64,000 bases of DNA from assembly GCA_964304625.1 (NCBI GenBank), contig OZ199838.1, positions 5,766,001 to 5,830,000 of the forward strand, in the 5' to 3' direction. Position numbers and translations under genes: made by a program. The DNA is from Kudoa neothunni (Eukaryota > Cnidaria). The notes beneath the pieces are model-generated. The model saw nothing but the letters and a program-made list of their open reading frames with translations. It made no database searches and was not told the origin of the DNA. Within the stretch, counting starts at the first letter, position 1. Each line of letters starts with the position of its first letter. This document shows positions 1-13,880 of the stretch, piece after piece.

Positions 1-58
1 TAACAGAAAAAGCAGAAGCAACAAACTTCGGCAAGTTTGAGAAGCGTATGCAAAAAAG

Positions 59-64
59 AAAAAA
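59..64 (-). terminator. RNA polymerase III terminator of tRNA-Gly
   Basis: A run of six T on the minus strand starts nine bases after the tRNA 3' end. This is a standard Pol III stop. Confidence 0.7.
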
Positions 65-72
65 CGACAGGC

Positions 73-144
73 TGCGTCCGCAGGGAGTCGAACCCTGGTC
101 GGCTGATTGGAAGTCAGCCATAATAACCGTTATACGACGAACGC
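73..144 (-). tRNA. tRNA-Gly (anticodon UCC)
   Basis: Read on the minus strand this is a 72-nt cloverleaf. The acceptor stem GCGTTCG (138-144) pairs with CGGACGC (74-80, one G-U pair), with an A discriminator at 73. The anticodon stem GCTGA/TCAGC encloses the loop CTTCCAA, giving anticodon UCC. The T arm carries GGTTCGACTCC, a good B box, and the D arm carries a GTATAACGG-type A box. The layout matches eukaryotic tRNA-Gly(UCC). There is no intron, and a Pol III T-run follows the 3' end. Confidence 0.93.
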
Positions 145-633
145 AAAGCTCACGGGTAAGTCGTTTAAGAATAATCTATATATAATTTTTGTTGGTATAC
201 AGTATTTCATGATCAAATTGCAATTCGATCGCATGATATTGCAACTTCAATTTTAAATATCTATTTTCTTATATTTCTGTTGATAAAATTAAAAATGATA
301 TTAGAGAAATTATTATTACTTCACATAAAGTGATTTATCGGATAATTTGAAAAGTTAAACAAGTTTTTGTTGACGGGCCAAACAAAGAAATAGCTAAGGC
401 TGTTAAGGCACATGAAAGTACTATTAACGGAATAAATAAAAAGTATTATTCATCTGGGAGTTGTGTTCGAATTAAGGTGGTAATCGACGATCAAAATTAA
501 TAGACGACTTTATAGATCATATAAAAAAATTAATCATCGATGATCGTTCGATATCACTTAAAGCTATTCGTGAAAAATTTAATATTGTTGTATCTAAACA
601 ATGTGTAAATAAAGCAATAAGCGATTTTAATTA

Positions 634-2300
634 CCGTATATACTCGTGTATAAGTCGCACTTTTTTTTCAAAAACTACTTCGAAAACCGTATGCGACTCG
701 TACACGAGACATCGACGTAAAAATTAGGCTGGTAGTTAGTAATATATATAAATCATCCGTAATAAGTTTATGTTCTACTTTTTATTATTATATATAAAAA
801 AATATTGTTTTAATTAAAATGACGGAATTATTTTGTTGATATTTAATATGTATTTCGCTTATGTTGGAATAATGAGTTCCATTAAAAAAAGACATCGCAA
901 TGACGCCAAATTCGAATTAAAAGTTGCAAAATATGCTATCGAATGTGACAACAATCGACTTTCGACTAATAAAAATGGAGTTAACAAACTGCAAGTACGC
1001 GATTGGAGAAAATCTTTCCTGCAGTTGGAAGAAATGCCAGTTTCAAAAAGAAATCAATAGGGGAAAGAAGCCAAAATTTATTCGCGAAGAGGAAGAGTTA
1101 AACAGGTGGATAAACGAAATAAGACAAAGCGGATACGTAGTGACGCGCGGAGCGACTCATTTAAAATCCAAAGATATTATAAGGACTCAAACTTTAAAGC
1201 ATCGGCTGGATGGTGCACGCGTTTTAGGAACAGGCATGGTTTATCTCTTAGACAAAGGACCAAAATTTGCCAAAAACTCCCGTCCGATTTGGAAGGCAAG
1301 ATTATCAACTTTCATAAATATGTTATAGATATAAGGAAAAAGATAAATTATGATCTTAGTCGAATTGGAAACATGGACGAAACACCTATGTATTTTGATG
1401 CTCCTGGTAACCGGACAGTTGATGATAATGGAACCAAAACCGTGACGATTAGAACAACTGGCCACGAAAAAACACACCTTACTTTCGTTTTAACCCGTAT
1501 GGCGGATGGAACTAAATTGTCTCCAATGATAATTTTTAAACGGAAAACATTTCCAAAAGAAAAGTTCCCTCTTGGAGTCGCTATTCATGTTCACGAGAAA
1601 GTATGGTCTCGTCGCCTAGGCGGTAATTTGGATAAAAAATTAAGTCTATTAGTTTGGGATAAGTTCTGAGCTCATCTCGTTTATGATGTCAAACAATGTG
1701 TCAAAAACTACTATAAAACAGATACTGCTGTTATTCCTTCGGGCTTAACCTCAATATTACAATCTTTAGATACTTCTTTAAATTTTCCATTCAAATGTAA
1801 AGTACGCGATCAATGGATCAAATGGATATCAAACGGATTGACGGAAAAGACAGCATCCGGAAATTTTAAGAGACCTGCATCAGCATTGGTAGCTAAATGG
1901 GTGAAAGATTCTTGACTCTCCATAGACACGAGTATAATTAAGAAATCGTTCAAAAAATATGGCATTTCTAATGCGATGGATGAAACTGAAGACGATGGAG
2001 CACATAGTAAGACGGAAGTAGAGATGGACGAGATTTACGACGATACTTTGACATCAGAACAAAGTGCACGCCTTTTTGATGAGGATGAGTTTTCGTCAGC
2101 TAAGGATGATGATGACGACAATGAATATCAATAATTTGTTAATTTTTTTATATAATCATTAATTTTTTATATAATGAATATTTTCTTTTTTGTATTAAAA
2201 TAATCAGATTTTATTTAAAATATACTTTGTCAAGCGCTAAATGTTTAAGCATTAATAAATTTTTGGTTTATGACTGCGACTTATATTCGAGTATATACGG
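634..2300 (+). mobile_element. Complete pogo/Tigger-type DNA transposon with TIRs and TA target duplication
   Basis: The element is bounded by TA at 632-633 and 2301-2302. Terminal inverted repeats occupy 634-660 and 2274-2300, matching at 24 of 27 positions and beginning CCGTATATACTCG. The TA duplication and TIR are typical of pogo/Tigger. The element sits inside the helix-turn-helix/DDE junction of an IS630-like transposase, so excising it plus one TA rejoins the host ORF near residues DFNY. A related motif (CCGTATGCGACTCGTACACG) lies just inside the left TIR at about 688-707 and may be a second transposase-binding site. Confidence 0.88.
872..2134 (+). pseudogene. Pogo/Tigger transposase (CENP-B-like HTH plus DDE), inactivated
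   Basis: It starts at ATG 872 (MSSIKKRHRND). An N-terminal HTH region is followed by a CENPB-type segment (EEELNRWINEIRQSGYVV, then GWCTRFRNRHGLSLRQRT) and the DDE_1 domain: NMDETPM (first Asp), LLVWDKF-stop-AHL (second Asp; the stop at 1667 replaces the usual Arg), IPSGLTSILQSLD (third Asp) and GISNAMDETEDDG near the C-terminus, ending in an acidic tail at 2134. The frame changes near 1055 and again near 1145-1170, stops occur at 1058, 1667 and 1913, and the segment between HVHEKVW and the second Asp looks shortened. The three Asp codons survive, so it decayed recently but is not functional as written. Confidence 0.85.
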
Positions 2301-2721
2301 TACTTCTGAAATGTATTTCTGTGATATCTCAAGTTGGGAATAGCGCTGAAAATATACGAACAAGATATGAGTAAAAGTTATCATTTAAAACAATTCTATA
2401 ATTTATATAGATACGTAATGGAATTATTGAGGCTTAAAGAAGAACACGAAGAAATATTCTTGGATGAGACTGGACTTTCCTTGTCAATGAGGCGCAAGTT
2501 AGGCAGATCAGCCCCCCGAACACGAGCTAATCTAAGAATGTGACTCCTATTGCCGCGATGAGTCAAAAAAAATTATGGACATTTAGTATTGAGCACGGAA
2601 GTGTGAACACTTTAATTTTTAAAAATTTTATTTTAGATCGTTTAAAAGGTTTACGTCGAAATAATATCGCAAAAGCCTCATAATAATGCATAATGTTCCC
2701 CTCCATGAATCAACAATTCGT

Positions 2722-3456
2722 AAGACTTTAGTAAGTCCATAACAGCTAAATTAAAACGGTGGGAGGCGCAGCCAACTAATGGCAAATTACATCGACTTGC
2801 CAACGCTTTATTGACTGGAGCGTTGCCACCACAAATCGCCACGATATTATCAAGAGATTTCTCATATATTTCAAAAATATATTCAATTAATTCATAATGA
2901 TTGTCGGAAGTGAATCCCCCTCTTTCAGCATTAGCGAAAATGATAAAAGGACGGTCTCATAGTTTAGTGAATTATTTTACGTTGTACGCAGCAAAAACAG
3001 CTACAAGATTGGTCGAATTTTTGGTCCAACCGTCAAGAATGATATAAAACGTTGAAGGTAAAAGGTCAGAAATTTTTTTTCCATCGCCATTGTTAAGTCC
3101 ATATACTTTTTGAATGTGTCTACCTAAACCGGGGAAAGGCTAGTATACATCCTCGTAAGATCATCTTCAACAAAGCTAAATGGTTTTAGTCCACAACAGA
3201 TCCAATTTAGCCAATCATAGATAGTTTTCCCCTTATTTGTTTTTTTAAAAGTACTAAAAAAATTTTCCAGGGTTAAAGGCGCTCTTATCATTTGTTTATA
3301 TTCTAAGTGTTGTGACTTTATGTGGCGAAAAAGATTCGTCCAACCAGTATTTATTTTTTTTGTTAACTCTTCGCCGCATTTACACTTCCATCTTGATTTT
3401 TCTGAATCTGTTTCATTAAAAAACATTTTCACAATTTCTTTTGTATCGTGGCTCAT
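2722..3456 (-). pseudogene. hAT-family transposase fragment with BED zinc finger
   Basis: The ATG at 3456 opens a 110-codon frame with a BED-type finger (WKCKCGEELTKK followed by HIKSQH). After a stop at 3124 the reading continues in other frames with hAT signatures: FYIILDGWTKNST (first catalytic Asp), LVAVFAAYN, AICGGNAPVNKAL (the usual CGDN has Gly for the second catalytic Asp) and LVGCASHRFNLAV. The C-terminal half, including the dimerisation region, is missing where it meets the IS630-like relic. No hAT TIR or 8-bp duplication was found. It is a truncated, non-functional copy. Confidence 0.8.
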
Positions 3457-4174
3457 TTTGCAACAACAACGCGAGGAGTAGGGATCAAAACATTGTTAGT
3501 AAATTTAGTTTCTTGATCCTACTTTAACCTTATATATTGTTTTTAATGTCCAATATCTTATCTTATTTTGCGTTATGCCCTCACAATATAGATTTATTGT
3601 GGTTTTATTACTTTAAAATTATTTTATACTAGCGTTTTTAAGCACACATAGATCAACTTATGATAAATGAAACCTCATCGTCTATCATTAACATTAGGGA
3701 GTAACATAATGATATCAAATAGGGGTTAATCGTAGTATTTTTATAAAGAAGAATTAATCCGTCAACTATTAAAATTTTTTGTAGGTTTAACTTCTAACAC
3801 CGTCATTCTTCTATTCGCCACTGAAGTTGATTGGCAAACAGTATTAGAACGTTTGAGTTATACAGCATTTGCATTTGCAATAAAACACAATATAAGAACA
3901 ATAATAAATAAATAAATAAGTGCCCACGCTCTGAACAAAAATTATTTGTAAATCTCTGATACTGGGGGGTCTCATTCAAAATATTAAAAGTTGTCAGCAA
4001 ACAATACTTGCCGAGCCATTTCTGTGCATACGCAGTGATAAAGCATGATTTTTACCTTTAATGATTGTATCTACATTAATCCATGTTGATCCTAATTGGG
4101 CCATATGACTTATTTCCCGAGTTTTTACTATATAAAGTTAAGCTTTAAAACATTTGAAGTAAAGAGAATTTTGA
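3457..4174. other. Non-coding AT-rich stretch
   Basis: No gene, RNA or inverted repeat could be supported here. Short open frames lack family motifs. Confidence 0.5.
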
Positions 4175-4176
4175 TA

Positions 4177-5516
4177 AACTGCAGTATTTGTGTACGACCT
4201 TCAGGCGACCTCGACATGTAATCGGAGCTAAAGTCGTTTCCTACAATTCGTCATGTTAATTCATTTTCTTTTCAACATTTCTTTCTTTTTTTGTCACGAA
4301 GTGTGACGTTATTGAACTGAATTCAGATCAAAAAAAGGAACTTTAAAATTAAAAACCGAGCATAATTGGAGTCACGTGTAATTAACATTTTATTTAGAAA
4401 AAGTTTTGAGTTCTTTTATTTTATCTGTCTTAACCAAGTTATCTATATAAATTACTCCAATAATTGATTTATAACGAATAACAGAGATTTATCAAATAAC
4501 TCATTGGTTGTCACGTCTTAATCTTAGTACGCGTTAAAGTTAAAAAAATTACAGCTAACCTGTATAATATTTATGGCTTTTTTCTTTAACCGTACATTTA
4601 TATGAACAAATTATGTAAGTAGTAACAATTAACGACCAAGAAATCTTAGTAGATCATATATTCACATACCATATTTTAATATTTTAGTAGATCAAAAATG
4701 ACGTAAAGTTACATTTTATAACGAAAATATAACTATAAAATGTTTATTTTTAGATTCTATATCAAAATAAATTTGTTAAGATAAGTAGTTTAAAAAATGC
4801 TCTAAACATACATAATTTTTATATTTGACTTATCTGTGATTACTATAAAATCGTAAATTTTTATTTGACAATTACTCTATTTTAAAATGTATTTTACCTA
4901 AAAAATACTCGTTAAATATTTTTTACGAGTTAAGGCATGTAATTAAGTGAGAAGATAACTAAATAAAACAAATTAAAAATTTTAATGTTTGAATTTTGGA
5001 AAAAATATTATCATAATTTTGTTATCAAGAATAAACTACAAAACAAATTTTTAAACTAAAAAATTTACTGGAAAATGCGATCAATAAATTTAAAAATATT
5101 CTTCTAATTGTGAATAGAATAAATCAGAAAGTTCTGTTTTTAAAATACAAAGTCACAAGATTGGACCTTGACACACTTGTTACTAACAGATACAAATGAA
5201 ACAAAATCGACGAAAAATTATTGAATAAGAATAAATTTAAACTTATGGAAAAATATAATTGTTTGGATGTATTTCTCGACAACATGAAGACTTTACGTGC
5301 ATCCGAATGTGCTCGACTTAAGATTTATTTCCGATTTCCAAGTTAATTTTTATTGGTTTAAAATTTAGTAAGTCTCAATTAATTTTTTTGCGATAAGAAC
5401 AAAAGTGGAAAAATGTTGAACAGGAAATGAATTAACATGACGAATTGTAGGAAACGATTTTATTTCCGATTGCATTCCCGACGTCACCCCCAAGTGCATA
5501 CACAGATACTGCAGTT
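4177..5516. mobile_element. Foldback/MITE-like element with long inverted arms
   Basis: Outer ends are inverted copies: AACTGCAGTAT from 4177 and its complement ending at 5516, each flanked by TA (4175-4176 and 5517-5518). The arms stay clearly complementary for about 110-120 bases, the strongest block being CGTTTCCTACAATTCGTCAT (about 4235-4254 and its complement at about 5436-5455). Weaker pairing (GAGCA...CACGT blocks) extends to about 4380 and 5285. The interior is AT-rich with no transposase. TA flanks suggest a pogo- or Tc1-type non-autonomous element. Confidence 0.72.
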
Positions 5517-5518
5517 TA

Positions 5519-8118
5519 GCCGAGAAAATGTATAAATATTTTAAATTTTAAGTAGATATTTCTGATATTATCTTATAAATAAAGTGTTTTTTAAAGAAAA
5601 TAGAAAAATTCGGTAATGTATTCCAGGGATAAATAAAAGTAAGGTGACAATTTAATAATGTATGTGAAATAAACAACGTGTTTATAACATTGTAAATCTA
5701 TTACCAGTATTTTCAATGTTTCTTAGGCCTCCAAAATTACTCTTTTGCATCTCTAGTCACACGAGAAGAATATTAAGTGTTTAACCAAAAAATAGAGTAT
5801 AATTTTTTTATTATAGTATTATTTTAATTAAAAATATTTATTAATCAAGTTAATATCTCATAGGATAAAAGTTATAAATATCGGGACAATATAGCAGGAT
5901 GTGTCACCGAAAAACACCATTTTGTGCATCGATTTCTTCTTGATTATTCAAAGAAAAATAAAAGAATATCGACAAAGCACTTTAAATCGTCGTTTAAGTT
6001 CCAGCAATCACTAAAACTCACTTAATTTTTCATATATAATTTATTATATTATTTTAATGTCTTCAAAGATTTATTAAAATTTTTTCCTTTTGAAATTTTA
6101 CCACTGACTCATTTGAACAGGCTTTACATGTCCTCTTAAAATTTAACCCATTTCTATTGCGTTTCATTATTGACTAAGGTCTAAAAAAATATAAAAACAA
6201 TCGAGAAATATTTTGTTTAGTTTATATATTTTTTAACTAATTTATTCATATTATAGTAAAAGTTACAATGAAATTATCATAATAATTTGTCCCTCAGATT
6301 TTTATGGTAATTGCAATATAGCCCATCTTACGACAAAAGTAGGTGTAACAATTGCAAAAAAAAAATTTGAACAAGTAATTTCATGACAATAAATTTTTTA
6401 TCAAGCCAATTTTTATAAAATAAAAAAGTATCATAAAAATATAATCTAGTGATACATTATTTAACATACACTTATTAATTCAACCGATATTTTAATAAAG
6501 TTTGATTTTAAAATGTTATGTCCGCCTTTTCTAAATATTTTTTGATTAAAAATAATGTAATATAGCTAGTTTAAATTAAAAAATAGAACAATATAGGTTA
6601 AAAACATTCATTTAACTATAACTAAGACCATTTGAATGACAAAATAGGATTTTAGGAAAGCTACATAAAAGACACGTAATTGTAATTAATTGCTATCAAT
6701 TAATTTTTGATGACCCCTGCGCGCAGAGAAGGAGAGCGTTGATTTTAGATGTATTTATCTACGGACGAGACGACTCATTTTTATGAACAACTGACACAAC
6801 GTACGTCCATTATCAAAAATTAGCACAATGTAATGGTGTAAAACAAGTCAAAAGCGTTCTACTATGTTTATCACTGTTACAATGACCGGAGAAAAATTTC
6901 AATTACACGTAATAAGAAAATTTTAAGAAAAATCGTTATTTTAGGGGGATTAAAGAGTTTTCAGCTTAATGTCATTCGCAAGTGAATGTGTGATTAACTC
7001 CATCTATATTTTATCAAGTCCTCAAAGATATGAACCAGAGATTCATTAAAGAAAACAGAAAGGTTTTAATTTTATTAGAACATTGCTCATATCTCCCTTA
7101 ATCGATCGATCATTTCGAAAACATCCATATCCTATTTCTATCAAAAACGCTGTTTGTTTGGTGCGACAAATTGATCTGGGAATAATTCATCGCTTAACAC
7201 CCAGTTAGAGAAAAATGTTTGCATAAGTGTGCTATTTGGAGAAAAGGACTCAAAAATATTTAAATATGTCGTGTTTGATTACTTGAATACGTTAAAATTG
7301 GTTCGGGAGTGATTACAGTTTAAAAATTAGTACTTGAATTAATAAGCCGCCTATTTTCAAACAAAAATAATTGATTTTTTCTTAATTTCTCAAGAAAAAT
7401 TAAGAAGATAAACCTTTAAAGTAATGTTATGAAGAAGTAACATCATAAAGTAATTAATAGAAAAATTTTAATATTCATATGTGTAGGATAATAATGTGTA
7501 ATGATATTATTTTTTGGAAGAAAATGAAATTATATATTTAGATTAAGATGATCGAGGTAAATTTACTTTTTGGAGCAAAGATCCGGATTTCATACACAAA
7601 GATGAAATCGTTACAACGTTTCGAGTACAAAATCTTATAAATCCGCGAAAAAACGTACGTCACTGTGAATCCCAATGAATTATTTTCTGAACATCAGTTT
7701 GAGGATGTCTTACGCGAAATTATCAATAAATAAAAAATTATAAAGTATATGAGTAATTTTGTAAGAAATGTTAATTTAGATGTTATTATTCGGGTGCAAT
7801 TGACTAGACGTTGCGTAATTTTTCCCTCGTCCCAAAATTCAAAATATTACGCAATATTGAGACACCACTGTATTGCCAAAATATCTATAAGTTTAAGCTG
7901 TTATAATACTGATAAATCGCAAAAAGCATAATGAATCGATTTTCTATTACAATCGCTAATTATATAACCGTTAATACCATAAATTTTAAACACACTTATA
8001 ATTTAATCGGCTGAACTTTGATATAAACCTTATGTTAATCCAGAACTAACATGGGATTAGCGAAATCGAGAAAAAAACTATGAAAAACAACACAAATACA
8101 AATCTAATGGATAATCAA
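5519..8118. other. Long non-coding stretch
   Basis: AT-rich sequence with many stops on both strands. I see no gene, tRNA or terminal repeat that I can support. Confidence 0.5.
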
Positions 8119-8960
8119 CTAAATTTTTTTTAATGAGGATATAAGGCCACGCCAAAAATCGTGATTGTTTTTTCTTCTCCATTGAAATTCGCTAAGAAAT
8201 TCATTGATACCATCCATATTGACAGAACTATCTTCATTAATCGAAGATGTCCTGTTCCTCGATGATATTTTATATTTGATAGCATCCCAGGTTCCTTCAA
8301 TGGTGTTTGTATGAGCTCCTGTGGTACTATCCACTCATTCTATATTGTGATTTACAGCGAGATGAGTGTAGAAAATATGTAGCATTCCATAACTTTTGAA
8401 GCGATCAGTTATAATAATCAAGCTAGGGTGAACGTACGTTTTAATTTTTTAGCTAAGAGTCTCGGCGGTTCTGTCAGGAACCTCCACCAAAAACATCTTT
8501 CGTTCTGATGTCCTTTCTACACCTTCAAGAACCCATGCTCCATTAACGCCATGCCCCCTGTAATGCTTCACCTTGCCAAAACTTGGGACTCATCAATCTC
8601 TTGAGTTATATTTTCTCCTTCAATAACTATATCCTCAAAGTAAAGATTATCTGCTACCAGCTGGCGAAGATAGTGGACAATAATTGGTAATTGTTTGAGA
8701 AGGGTGTCCTGTTATTGTGCCCAGGTTAACGCTTTTTACATCGACCAACCAGTAATATGATAACTCCGAAAAATCATGAAGTTTGATTTTCATATTACTG
8801 AAAAATGTCGACTCAAAATGGATGTTTCTTTTCTGCACATTTTAGAGCAGCATCGTCAATTTTTTCAATGTATAGATGGTTGGTCCCACTACATTTTATA
8901 CAGTTATTTGGTGCTTTGAAGATGGAAATATTGATAATATAACGGATAGAGTTATCCTCA
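8119..8960 (-). pseudogene. Merlin / ISXO2-like (IS1595-type) transposase, frameshifted
   Basis: Reading downward from about 8960: zinc-ribbon motif NNCIKCSGTNHLYIEK, then STFFSNMKIKLHDF, TGHPSQTITNY, ITQEIDES (first catalytic Asp), KHYRGHGVNGAWVLEGVERT, MFLVEVPDRTAETL, LIIITDRFKSYG (second Asp), and TTGAHTNTIEGTWDAIKYKI (third residue Glu), ending at 8119. This order is that of the ISXO2-like transposase domain found in eukaryotic Merlin elements. All three catalytic residues survive, but they lie in different frames and a TGA precedes VDSTTG. No convincing TIR pair was found around it. It is diverged from the other Merlin copy near 33.5 kb. Confidence 0.82.
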
Positions 8961-9363
8961 TTGCAAAAAATGTTCTCAAAAGATCTTGGGGAAAATCATT
9001 CGCGCAGATCTAACGATAATCGGTTGCTAGCCCTAAAATGGGATACCTTGTCGACTTAATCTATCCAATGCGGTAATATTATATAGGGCGATACATCCAC
9101 AAACATCAATTAATAATCAGTAAAAAGGGAAAATTTAATAGGGGGAGGAGTCTAAATCAAATGTGGTCCATTTAATATATACAAGATTATCAAATTGTGA
9201 ATTATGAAAGAAATCATTGTACAAACAAAAAACTTCGCAACAAATTCATTATTTAAAATAATACAATCAAACTATTCGGATAATAGAAAAAAATGTATAT
9301 TAACAACTTAGACAAAAAATCTATTTAAACAGTTTAATTGGGGTTAAATTATATAGAGATGGA
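8961..9363. other. Spacer before the UEV gene 3' end
   Basis: No coding or structured feature identified; it may include the 3' UTR of the minus-strand UEV gene. Confidence 0.45.
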
Positions 9364-9941
9364 TTAGTAGTGTTTGGATTTGTTTTCTTTGGACATCATA
9401 CATCTAGGCGATATTTAAAATCATAGCAATCACAACAATAATTACTTCCGAATATCATACAAAACAGTGTACATTGTGTAGGAAGGTTTCCATTTGGCAA
9501 GTGCTGGTAGACGATCGTGCAGAACGACATTGTTTTTAACTTGGGTCATTTTGATTGGTGTTTGAAACGTCACCTCAGGTGGTTGTTTAGGATAGTTTTC
9601 ATTGCAAACAATTGTCAGTGTGTATATGTTGTTCTCATAGGGTGTCTAAATAATTTCAACGTAATGAATATACAGTTGGAAAGTGGATTACATTTTCGGG
9701 ACCAATTATGGTTCCAATCCAGCGAATCATATCGATATCATCTTCATGTTCCAATCCCCAACTAATGGTTCCATCACCTTCTCCTTGTAGTGCAGCATCA
9801 TATTCTTCAAGTAATCGGAACGCTCTAGGAACTAATAATGTAAGGATTGGTCGAGAACAAAAAATAATGGTTTCAAATTCAAATTAAAACCAGCGGAAAA
9901 TGTTGGGAGTGAGCAAGAGTACCTTCTACTTTGTTATCCAT
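9364..9941 (-). CDS. UBE2V: Ubiquitin-conjugating enzyme E2 variant (UEV/Mms2-like)
   Basis: Four exons on the minus strand (9941-9923, 9831-9692, 9645-9446, 9403-9364) join in frame to 132 codons plus stop. Introns are 91, 46 and 42 nt, all GT-AG. The protein begins MDNKVEVPRAFRLLEEYD, continues GDGTISWGLEHEDDIDMIRW and IIGPENTPYENNIYTL, has YPKQPPEVTFQTPIKM and LPALAKW, and ends MMSKENKSKHY. This is the UEV fold. UEVs lack the catalytic Cys of true E2s and pair with UBC13 to build K63-linked ubiquitin chains in DNA-damage tolerance and signalling. Human UBE2V1/2 are about 145 residues; here the proline-rich tail after SKEN is replaced by a short end. It lies downstream of, and on the same strand as, PSMA7. 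Confidence 0.92.
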
Positions 9942-10583
9942 GGATGTATCGCGCACTTGTATTAATCCTTTCTTCAACTTTGCTCGATTGGATTTCTCTG
10001 TGGAAATTAATAATGCTTTTAAATTAATTAAGATTTTTATTTGTTTTTTTTCTAAACTATCTTCTCTATTTATTAATATAATAGGATTCGATTTGTGTCC
10101 TCGGCTTCAAAAGATAATATAATGGGACTTTAAGTTCAATATTAGTCGCTAAATTTTGTTGGATCTAATTATCTGGGGTTTGAAATTATTGATTGATTTA
10201 TTGATTTATATGAATACAACAACTATAAAAAAATTAAGCGTAAACCAAATAAGCTTTAGATGATTGTTTCCAGATTATAGAGTGAATAAACCTATGAAAA
10301 AATTAATTCGACAAAGCTCATTCCTAGCTGCAACTAACTTTATGGACCAAAAAATATTAATATTAAATAGCATTCCTAGTTAATATTGTATTTGGCTGAT
10401 AAATTTTCTCAGCGTTTTTAAACATTGAAATTGAAACAATGGGTAACCTACATTAGCTCTATTTTTGTTAAACTACTCAAGATTGTAAGTCGAATTTGAT
10501 ATTGTGAAAAAAAAATGACAAAAGATCGAATGGATTTAATTATTAACTATAGTTGATCGAATAAATCAACAATTTGTATAGAA
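9942..10583. other. Spacer between UEV and PSMA7
   Basis: About 640 nt holding the UEV promoter side and the PSMA7 3' side. No open frame with family motifs and no clear regulatory element was recognised. Confidence 0.5.

Positions 10584-13880
<3,297 letters not shown>

Larger units (their letters stand above)
345..2722 (+). pseudogene. IS630/Tc1-mariner-like transposase, degenerate and split by a pogo insertion
   Basis: The N-terminal half (about 345-633) reads as a helix-turn-helix transposase: motifs NKEIAKAVKAHEST, then after a frameshift near 475 GGNRRSKL and SLKAIREKFNI, ending AISDFNY. The frame is interrupted at 634-2300 by a pogo element and resumes at 2303. The DDE half contains IFLDETGLSLSMRRK (first catalytic D intact), GRSAPRTRANLR, then IAAMSQKKL, and IIMHNVPLHES. 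In the last motif the family's second catalytic Asp (normally MDN) is His. Several further stops and frameshifts are present. The last catalytic residue and right terminus are lost where a hAT fragment begins near 2722. It is a dead relic and the oldest layer of this nest. Confidence 0.8.
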
